A program made the translations under genes and the position numbers. The notes below the pieces were generated by a model, which had not been told where the DNA came from, did no database searches, and saw only the letters and a list, made by a program, of their open reading frames with translations. This document shows positions 54,594 to 64,000 of a DNA stretch of 64,000 nt, in pieces (position 1 is the first letter of the stretch; each line of letters opens with the position of its first letter). This DNA is from Juglans regia (Eukaryota; Streptophyta; Magnoliopsida; Fagales; Juglandaceae): NCBI RefSeq assembly GCF_001411555.2, contig NC_049911.1:33329044-33393043 (forward strand). Reading direction: 5' to 3'.

Positions 54594-57500
54594 TCACCAT
54601 CCATACTTGGCTTGTGTTTCAGCTTTCGTGAGAAAGCCTTTTGAGCGCCGCTCTGAAAGTTCCATCTCTTTTTGCTTCATATCAAAGAATAAAGAACCGA
54701 TCTGATGCTTCCTCTTATGCAGCTTTGTAGGTTTTCCCTTTGTTGAGACAGGCTACAGGAAATACGTGCAGTTAATTAAAGAATATCACTTGGGAGAAAG
54801 AAACACACACACACACACAGAGGAAGTTGGGCATTTTTTTTAAGCAATTTCAGACACACTCAATAAATAAAATGATCCTATAAGGTGAAAAAAGTTTAAC
54901 AATATGATATGAATCATGTCATACTTCATAATAAAATTATAGCTCAGCAACCAGATTTCTTTTTAGATGACCAACATAGTTTTTATCACAACTTTACGAT
55001 AATGAAACACAAGAAAAAGTTTTGCAGTATACGGTCCCAATGATCTGCTAATATTGGCAACACAATACCAATACACAGGAAATATAAGAAAACTCAGAAA
55101 ACTAAAAAAAAATTCCCAAATATGAGCAGCCACCCAAAGATAAAAGGGTTTCTATTTTTTCTTTTTCTATATTGGTTTTTCTTTTTTTTTTTTTTTTTTT
55201 TTTGGGGGGGGGGGGGGGGGACTCTAATCTACCCCAGTGAACTTCACAATGATGGCTACCAAACTGTCCTTTCCAAAACCCAAGGAGATCCACCACTCTT
55301 AAAAGGCATTACTGAGTTAACTCCCAATAGTCTGAATGCATTATGATTCCACAAAGTACAAGCTATTTCTCAGTAACGCAATAGATGGCCAACAGATTCT
55401 CCACTATCCGCCTCTTCCTTGAATTATCCAAAGCAAAGATCTTCTCCAGGGTAGTTGTCCAAACAAAATAACACTCTCTGTGGGGTGTTAGTCATCCAAG
55501 CACATATTCCAACTGTTACTCAGGATAGAATTCTCTAGTCCCAAGCTCCTTTGTTCATGGCTAAATAAAAGAGATCTGGAAATTAAACCATCAAGCATCT
55601 TCCAAGTCATTGCACAGACCACCAAAATACCATTCATGAAGGAAGAACTGAGTTTAACATTTGCCTTTGAGTTCCATGGTTTATTAGCACACGACTAGCC
55701 CCAAGCAAAGGCATCTTAACTATTCCCAAATACATCTTACTTCATATCCCATCTAGTATACTCTGGAAACATATGCCTACCAACTCGAATACATACTAGG
55801 AAACCTTTCCAATAACTTATTTTTCTTCGGCATGAGATTCCAGAGTGTTGACTTTCAATGATAGTGTTTTTAAAACCACCGATTACTTTCACCTTTGGTG
55901 GTACCAATATTCCTTGATGCAAGTGTAAGTTTCAAGACTTCCTTACTCCACCTTTCTTTCCTATTCCTTCTCTCTCCCTCTTCCACCATTGCCTCACTCT
56001 CTCTACTTAGTTGCTTATAGAAAAGACATAGGGTAGCACCCAGCATGGACAAGTTAAGTAATAATAATATTATGGGAAAGAGCACATTAAATATGCTACC
56101 CAATACTAGCAAACACAATAAGGGAATAACCAATTTTAGTGCTACGTTGCTCCCTTTTGATTTTTTAATAACTCTTGCACGACCATTGAGATTTTCTTCA
56201 TAGAAACTAACATAAACTATAACACAACACTGCAGCAGCTAAACGATACAATGCTATCACCCTATATGTGATGAATTTAGCTAAAAACACTCAAGCTCGT
56301 TTGCTGTGACCAACCATAAGATAGCAGGAACTCCTTGCCACATCTACTTAGTTCAGCTCAAATTCAAGATAAACTAGGCCGATAAATCACTAACACAAAT
56401 CTTCAACATTTAGACTGTAAATTGACGCTTGCTTCAGACTAAATTAGTAGATAAATTACACCTGCAGAACTTTCTTACTCCTAAAAGGAGCAAAAAGCCT
56501 AAAATTTAGCTTAAAAAACTGTATTAGTATCCTGCCGTCTTTGTTAGCCCAAAGAATATGTCGATTGAAGAAAATGGCCAGCCTAAAAGTTGCAAAAGTG
56601 ATATAATCTCATGCCGATGATATTAGACGAGGAACGTATATCAGTTTTAGTATTTCCGAAACCAATGCAATACGATGCTTTGATATTATAAATGAAAAGG
56701 CAAATGTGAAAAATAACACACTAGGTAATTATACAGAAGAGAAAAACTCAATGACCACACTAAAAAATCAAGAAGCTACTAATAAAACTTACCTGGTAAG
56801 AAGGCCCAAAAGCTATTCCGGTTAACTTGACCTGGTCCTCCCTCGGTCGATTCTTCATCAACTCATCCTGCTTCACTTCAACTATTTCCGTTGGAACCTC
56901 AATTCTCCCTCTCTTCCCAGGCACTCTAACCCCAATTTCACCCGTCCCCGGCTTCTCCGGCAGCGGCCTATCGGTCCAATTGCTTTCATGCTGCCCATAA
57001 TCACCATAATTAGCATAACTTTGATCATCCCCATAGTTGAAATTATCTACACCCCTCATAACATATTGTGATTGAGGATCTACAATTGCATTTTGATCAA
57101 TGCCCGATTGATAATTCTGGTATGTATCATAGTTCACATTATAATTCCTTACAGTCTGATCGATCCCCGAGTCAAAACTCGCATAGCTATCCGAGTCGAC
57201 ACTGTTATTCCCCAAATTTGGATCAGCACCCGAGTCGTCCTCCGGTCGAGAACCGCCCCAATTTGATGCGGGCGCATCCGTCTCGACAATTGCTCTTCGC
57301 CCAGTACCGGAGCTCGGAATAACACCCAATGTGGCCGAGTTCCTGGGCGCCGGAATGCTAGACAGGAAGGACTGAACCGATGGGGTTTGCGCCGCAGTGG
57401 ACTCTAACTCCTTCCGCCTCCTTCGTTCTTTTTCTTCGTCATCGTCTTCGTCGTCGATCTCGGTCGATTTGAACGAAGAAGGAGCTATAGGAGGCTTGAA

Positions 57501-57779
57501 TAGGACAACCCTTTTGGCCTTGGGCTCCGAGGATGAGGTATTTGAAATGGGTTGGTGGGGATCTTGATGGAGAATAAGAGGGTTGGGGGGCAGCGATGAG
57601 GGTTGCTTGGGTTTTGGTTGGGGTAGGGTTAAGGAGAGAGAGGAAGATTTGGGTTGGGGAAGAGAGGAGAAAAAGGACGAGGTCTTAGGATTTACAGATT
57701 TTGGTTGCGGCTGTGGTTGATGATGATCTTCTACTTCTTCCTCGTCTGAAGAGGCGTAGTTGGCTAGCAAAGAGTCCAT
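54594..57779 (-). CDS. PRCC-domain nuclear protein
   Basis: Two exons join in phase (minus strand): 57779-56793 and 54752-54594, giving 381 residues. The N-terminus MDSLLANYASSDEEEVEDHH is followed by a Pro/Gln/Ser-rich region, an acidic DDEDDDEEKERRRRKE stretch and a Tyr/Asn-rich middle. The C-terminal block (IEVPTEIVEVKQDELMKNRP, then across the splice HKRKHQIGSLFFDMKQKEME and LTKAETQAKYGW at the end) is the PRCC C-terminal domain. Human PRCC associates with pre-mRNA splicing proteins and MAD2B; the plant role is inferred only. The 2.04-kb intron contains a LINE remnant. Confidence 0.9.
55180..55720 (-). mobile_element. Degraded LINE remnant in the PRCC intron
   Basis: A T run (about 55178-55203) joined to a 17-base G run (55204-55220) precedes sequence that on minus reads VVDLLGFWKGQFGS, comparable to VVDLLGCWRKMQGC of the large LINE. 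Text such as gatggccaacagattctcca and ccaaagcaaagatcttctcc is recognisable LINE zf-RVT sequence with indels. Confidence 0.65.
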
Positions 57780-59187
57780 TAGAGAGACCTAGAGGAGCGT
57801 GAAACCTAAACAAGACTACGTGAAATGTTGCAGTTGGGATGGGTTCAGGACTTGGGAGAGGATTTCGGGTTTGAGAAATGATACTTGCATATAAGTGGGC
57901 CGTAGTAATTAAAAAAAAAAAAAAAAAAAAAGAGTGAGTAAATATAAGATTTATATAAAAAAATTAATTTTTTAATAATAAATATTAATTTTTTAAAAAT
58001 TAATTATTTGATATTATATATTTTATAATTGTATATAACATTACTTTTCAAATTTTGGCGATAAACCTACCCATTTATCCCTTTTTCTCTTTTCCAGTGA
58101 TATATGATAATTTTCATCCGATTTCTTTAAATATTAAAAATGGATAAATAATCAAACAAAAAAAATAATATTTTAATTTAAAAAATTGATCCAACTATTT
58201 AAATTAATCTCATATTTTTTAAAAGGAAAATGTTATTGATCCTTGAAAATTATCGTTGAATTTTATTTACTTATTTTTTTTAATTTTTTATTTAATAATT
58301 AAGAAAATAATTATTAATGAAATTATGTATTTTTTTTTAATGATTAGAGATATTTAAAAAAAAAAAAACTAGCGAGGACTGTCCTCTCCTACATCCTTGA
58401 GTTCATCCATAAATCGGTTGTTCTCTGCCGCAAATAAATCGAATGAAGTTTACACGTGCCGGTAATGACTCGTGTAGACCACATAATTCTAAACAAAACC
58501 ACGCGTGAGGAGTTAGAAGATGAAAGACACAACTCTTCGACATCTCTGCTCCAAATCAGAAACTCTTTATACAACCGTGCAATCGCATCGCATCATATCA
58601 TTTAAAATAAAAAAATAAATAGACGGTGCTACATCCACTGATCCTACCATTAGATATAATTGTTTTTTTTTATATGTATTTTTTTAATATTTTTAAAAAA
58701 ATGATAATATTATTAAAAAATATTTTCTCAATCATTAAATAAAAAATAAAATAAAAAAACTCCAGTGACAATGCCAAGTGATAAGAATCAATAGTGAAAG
58801 TATTATTTTCTAAAATAAATTATCTAATCTTATAAATTAAATTATGTAATGTAGATTGTATGTAGCGTAAATGTCTTCAAATAACACTACTCATAAATAA
58901 ATTTCGAAACATTTATTGATAAGGATCAGACGTAACTTTTATTGGACGATCGACTATGAGGTGAAAACATACAAATACTACTACTACGTACACATGTTAC
59001 TGAAAACTATGCAACTTTGCCTCCCCCAAAATACAACACCAGATTAAGACTCTTCGTCAACGTTAACAAACATGGATTAAAACCCCAACAAAGAGCTATA
59101 ATAGTGACCAAACATGGAAGAAGACCAAACCCCAAACCCTTTAAATAAATAGAGGACTCAGATTTATTGTGCCTCAATCCTCCTTAA
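57780..59187. other. AT-rich intergenic DNA between PRCC promoter and bHLH 3' end
   Basis: The PRCC promoter lies at its left edge; an A run lies at about 57910-57931. The rest is A/T-run-rich, and 58225-58380 and 58620-58800 have short MITE-like AT blocks without defined ends. No gene is supported. Confidence 0.5.
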
Positions 59188-62100
59188 CTAGATGCTCATT
59201 GGGCTTTGTGGATCATTTAGAGCCGCAATGGCTGTTTCGATCTTGAACTTCAACTGATCTTTCTCCCCTTCATCAGCCTGCAAACACAAATACAAAAAGG
59301 GAAATCTATATCACGAACAATAATGGTCTATTTTTGGGAGATAGGCTTTTCATAGATCAAGCAGCGGTTGCAGCATTTGGATAGTGAGATATTATCAAAT
59401 ATTTTGTTAGTAAAAAATAAAAAATAATAATAAAACATTCTGAAAATATTTGATGGTCGTGGGTGGGTGAAGGAGGTAAGTCACTTCCAAGCCCATTAAT
59501 GAGTGTGGATTTGGATTTAGTGCTTGGAAGATGCCTTTTGTCTCTTCTTTTTTATTTTTTTAGTAAAAAAGTAAACGATTTTGGAGAGCAACTAGAAGGT
59601 GACCAACTTTGTTAATAATTAGATTTAGGCCCCCACTTTTTCAAAATATTATGTTTTATTTCCTGTCCCTATTAATCATTGAATAGAAACAAAATAGGTT
59701 CAGCAAACTTGTAAATAATATCGGCAACGGTATCCGTGTGGCCGCCCCCAAAGAATATCAAACCTTAACAAGTTGCACGTGGTTCTGTTCCTAATACGCC
59801 AATAAAATCCAAAGACTTTTGTATCTGAACGCCAATTCAACTAATTTCTTTTGTTCTCGTCATCATCTGTAATCAAATGCAAAACTCCCAACTGGATCTC
59901 TTTTTTCTCTAGGGGAGAATACATACCACATTAAATCACGTGGGTAATTGAACATCAGAGAACTCAAATCACGTTTCCAATGCTATGTTGGTGGTTTCTC
60001 AGATTGGATGAAACGAAATCTCAAAATGGCAATTGATGGAGTAGTTCTCTTGGAAACTTTAAGCCATTCAAGATCATTCAAGATCGAATCATGCATGTAC
60101 TAACTAGAATTCAGTAATACATGTGCATAGTGGGGTCAAATGTTACAATCACCAGACAAACATGTGTGCATGGTTGCTTTCAACAAGGGGGCCGATTTGA
60201 GTTCATTTGTCCAGCTTCATTCACCCCATTAGCAACAATAACAATACATAGAACCACCACAAAAACCTTTGTTTCTTCCTAACAATATAAAGCTCAACTT
60301 TTCTTTCATCAATCACATGGTTTTATTGTTAAGATGCCTCGTAAGTCCAAATCCAAAGCCTACTAATAGCATTTAGTCTACAAAGATGAGTCATCAACTT
60401 TTTGTTCTTTTAACTTTTTTATGAAAGATTTGAACTTTAGACTGCCAACCTATTCACACACATGTACTGTGTCTCAAAATAGAAAACAAAGTCTAATGAT
60501 TTTGATGGCTGTCAAAATCCTACTCCCAGGAATTACATGAAATCTAGCTTTTAATGATTACTACCATAGTTTACAAATCTTATATTCATTGTCCCAATTG
60601 GAAGCTGATGTGAAAGGAGGAGTGGCTGAATCAGAACCAAGAATGAAGAGGATCGATCCAAATACTTGCAGGAACTATAAGAACTTGTTAATAAGAGAAG
60701 AGAAGAGAAGAGAAGAGAAGAGAAGAGGGGGGAGGTTTGTTCAAAGTGGACATGATGGAATTAATACTCTTCCTTTCCTTACTTTTGATCATCCACTGGT
60801 TTTATTCGAACACTCTAGATTACAACACTCATCATTCCCATAAAATACCATATCACACTCATATAATTGATGATCCTCTTTATTAAAGTAATAATCTAGC
60901 AAATTTCAATCCTAATAGGCCCCACAAATATTCCAGCCTTTTCCTCTCTCTCTCTCTCTCTCTCAGCTTAATCATATATAAGTTCATAGGAAACCGAATA
61001 AAAAAAAAAAAAAAAATTCAAGCTTGCTGGTGCTTGGCAACTCAGTATTCCATTTGTGGTTAATTAATTGTGAAAGAAGAGGAATCTTATGAAACAGATC
61101 GGTATAAAGCAAGAAAAGGGACTAACCTCAACGAAGACTGTTTTCACAAGCCTCCCAGAAAAAGCGGCGATGGTTGCCGTAATGATTTTGAGCTTCAAAG
61201 ATTCGAAGACCTCACAAAGTTTCACCATTGTATCTGTTCTTTTACTGCATGTTAGACTCACCACCACAGTTTTCTCCCCCATGTAAATCGCCCTGAGCTG
61301 CACATCCACCAATTATTTGACCAAAATATCAATCACCGAAAACATATCAATGTCATTTTCCGTAGTTTAATAAAACATTTTTGTCTGTATGCGTGTGTTT
61401 GTGGTGTTGGGGGAAGAGAGAGAGAAGAGAGAGTGGCTTACTTCAAGGACTTCAATAGGGGAAGTTCTTGATCCCCCGGATTCATAGAATTGGTCAGTTT
61501 TCTTTTTCTTCGATCTCAACAAGACGGGTAGCTCTTCTTCGAAGTCATAACCTGGATTTTCATTCAATTTCCCTGACTCGAGCTCCGTTATCTCGGCTTG
61601 GATTCTTCTTTCTTGTTCCTGGAGCTCTTGGATATATTCAATGGCGTCTTTGATTATCGAAGCCTTATCCATCTGAATGTCAACCAAAGGATATTTGTAC
61701 TAATTAACATACCAAAGAGGGGAATTTTTCCTTTAAAAAAAGAAACGAAGCCTGTAATTCAACAAACAAAGTGATGAACAGTAGTAGCAAGGTGGTTACC
61801 ATTAATTATATATTACGGGTGAGCAATAATTAGTGGAGAGTAGTGCATCACCTTACTGATATTCGGGACCACTGCTCTAAGTGCAAAGAGCCTATCATTC
61901 AGCTTCTTCCTCCTATTTCTCTCCGAAACAATGTTCTTCGATGCCAGCGACGATGCCGCTCCGTCAGGCGAGCTCGAATCATAGTCCCCAGAAAAAGCCT
62001 CATCCAATCCCCAACTGCGGCCAAAACAAAAAAGAAAAAAAATCATCCTTAGTATAGATGATCTCTCTAGTGAAAAGCTAATTCAGAGAATCGGTGAGAG

Positions 62101-62193
62101 AAAAACATACCTATCAAGCTCTTCACTATGGAGGAACATATTGGTTTCCCAGTAATGTCTGTACTGTGTGTATTCCTCGCTAATGTTGTCCAT
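59188..62193 (-). CDS. BHLH35: bHLH35-like transcription factor
   Basis: Five exons join in phase (minus strand): 62193-62111, 62014-61852, 61672-61442, 61297-61127 and 59277-59188, giving 245 residues. The start is MDNISEEYTQYRHYWETNMF. The bHLH domain runs from about 54 to 105: basic region NIVSERNRRKKLNDR with the Glu and Arg of E-box binders, then LFALRAVVPNISK and, in exon 3, MDKASIIKDAIEYIQELQEQ. The C-terminal part (VVVSLTCSKRTDTMVKLCEV, FESLKLKIITATIAAFSGRL) is ACT-like and probably used for dimerisation. The family acts in the nucleus; relatives respond to stress, which is not shown here. The last intron is 1.85 kb and carries a GAAGA repeat (60697-60726) and a (CT)n run (about 60947-60964). 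Confidence 0.92.
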
Positions 62194-63468
62194 GGCGATA
62201 CTCAGTTGATTTACTGTTTGGGGGCAAGGAAAGCGAAGGAGGAAGATAGGAATCCTATATGATTGTTTAATGAAATTCTCTGTTGGTGTTGAGGAACTTA
62301 TAAAGCTGCTGGGGGGACAGTTTAATCACGTGGGGAGCTCGGCTCATGCTCTGTATTGTTGCTTCCTAGAAGGACAGAATCGACAGACTCCTTGTAAAAT
62401 GTGGTCTACCAGGCCGCGTAAAGACATTATCCCCACCACCTATATTCACATCCTGGTACAGCGCGTGTTTATCACGACGGACTTCGGTTGGAACTTGGGG
62501 TGCCGGGTGGGTAAGCTGAATGAGGAGTGTTGCACGAGCTACCGTACGAGAGTTTGGTGTGGCCTTTTCTGTGTGTTGCTGACACGCTGATCTTGGTCAT
62601 GTGGCTTGTCGATCTCAGCATGATGAATACAAAATATAAGTTGTTCATGCGATATTTTATCTAAAAAGATTTGAGTAAATTTTAATGAAGAGGTGTTACG
62701 TATATTTATAATTTTATTTATAAAATTTGTTTTGATAGTTTTTCTTTTAAATTTAAAATTTAAAATTTTTAGTATATCAATATGTTTTTATAAATTTTTG
62801 TTAAATACATTTAACATTTTTCAAATTATAAAAGATTGATTTTTATGGAGTTTCATAATTAATAGGACCGGTTAAAAATAATATTAATTGTCTGCAAATT
62901 CTTTCAAGTTTTTATTGGAGTTTGAAAAGTGAAAATATCTTGATTGGTAATTACTAAAATGTCTGGACAATCTCATGCATACCTTAAAGACTCCGGAGTA
63001 GTGGAACAATCATTTCTCGTTGTATCGAGGTTTCATCAATACATCATGATCCAAATTCAAACACTTGTGTTTCTAAATTATTATTATTAACATGTTTAGC
63101 TACTAATTTCTCCTTTCCGTTATCATTGCAAGGAGGACAGTATCATTAGTGCTCAACTTAATCACCAGACCACCGATTATACACGTAAGACAGCATTAAT
63201 GCCGAGGTCTTATCTTCCCTTTAGGAAAAGCCAAAAGGAGCGCATCAATATATATAGAAAAATTATATTCCTAAGCCTCATACATCACACACTATCCTTT
63301 TTATGATTTCTTTAATTTTATTCTCTTATCAAATATGTGGTATGTGGATTATAAGTATAATAATTCAATTATTTTAAGAATAATAAAACCATAAAAAACT
63401 TTTAAAAAATTTAAAAAAAATAAAAAAATCTTGATATGTGGTGTATGGACTTATGAATAGCAATGCTC

Positions 63469-63500
<32 letters not shown>

Positions 63501-64000
63501 GCGAACAATTCTACACATCTACCTGTTTTCTCACGTACGGCACACGAAATCTGATGTGATTTTTATTTTTATTTTTTTTTTCTAGTTAAAGAAAGAGAAA
63601 ATACCCAGGTTGCCATCTCTGCCCCCCACCCCCTGCGGCACGCGTTCTTCCTCTGCTCCTGTAGGTTTTTTTTTCCTTTGTTTTATAATCTTTGAGAGGC
63701 AAAATCACAGATTTTTCGCTAGAAAAAGCAGAGAACGCTAATCTATTTTTGGACTAAGAAATTTTGGACTATGACAGCTAATCTTTTGCCGTCTTCGCTA
63801 GAAAATTTTGTCGTTCTTGTTCAGATATTCCATAAATGATAAGAGTAACAATTACGTGAAGAAAAAAGAACCCAACTTGTGAAAGAAACCAATTTATAGA
63901 ACACAGTGCGATTTCCTTACTTTTCAAAGATAAAGTATCAAGTTTGTAAAGCAAAACATAATTTCCATATTGAATGGAAATTGATTTGAAAGAGACAACT
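62194..64000. other. Upstream region of the bHLH gene; no supported gene
   Basis: The plus-strand frame at 62270-62590 has no recognisable domain and lies where the bHLH promoter is expected. The rest is AT-rich; an (AT)n(AC)n run lies at about 63469-63500. A C-rich patch near 63620-63650 has no evident function. Confidence 0.5.

Noticed and set aside
62270..62590. Plus-strand 106-residue frame upstream of the bHLH gene
   Set aside because: No domain or splice evidence; sits in the expected promoter of the bHLH gene.

Overview
The window is plant nuclear DNA. Genes are split by many GT-AG introns, intergenic DNA is AT-rich, and there are plant-type LINEs, Au-like SINEs and many MITEs. The proteins read as eudicot orthologues. 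A woody rosid (Fagales/Juglandaceae-like) is my guess from the repeat style; it is not shown by the sequence. I found no CRISPR, operon, phage or bacterial feature.

Eight protein genes could be rebuilt exon by exon, with every junction phase checked. In order they are: the 3' part of a HAT3.1/PRH-type homeodomain gene (+, 1-3284); a PHD-finger gene that also encodes a divergent CW-like zinc finger (-, 4677-9058, leader exon near 11.65 kb); the tRNA adenosine-34 deaminase subunit TAD2 (-, 12827-19994); a CIA2/CIL-type CCT-domain regulator of plastid import genes (-, 35890-38822); a PEPPER-like triple-KH RNA-binding protein (+, 46675-51058); a MIF/MDL-type small protein (+, 52009-53750); a PRCC-domain nuclear protein (-, 54594-57779); and a bHLH35-like transcription factor (-, 59188-62193). 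They are ordinary housekeeping and regulatory genes and do not form one pathway.

The 22.4-34.4 kb interval is a transposon nest. A nearly full-length but decayed LINE lies on the minus strand (22.46-28.4 kb). It abuts an internally deleted LINE on the plus strand that keeps ORF1 and the 3' tail. That plus LINE is split by a 321-bp Tourist-like MITE (TTA duplication) and by a hAT-like element (30266-34189, perfect 8-bp duplication GGAGGTGT). The hAT-like element was itself invaded by another LINE (30796-33836, perfect 15-bp duplication), whose 5' part is inverted as expected from twin priming.

Gene introns also carry insertions: a 2.7-kb 5'-truncated LINE, a SINE with a 22-bp duplication and two tiny LINE tails (32 and 63 bp) in TAD2; a SINE with a 170-bp tandem duplication in the PHD gene leader intron; MITEs in the CIA2 intron; and a LINE remnant in the PRCC intron. 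The region 39.9-46.6 kb is gene-free and holds MITEs and a short array of diverged repeats.
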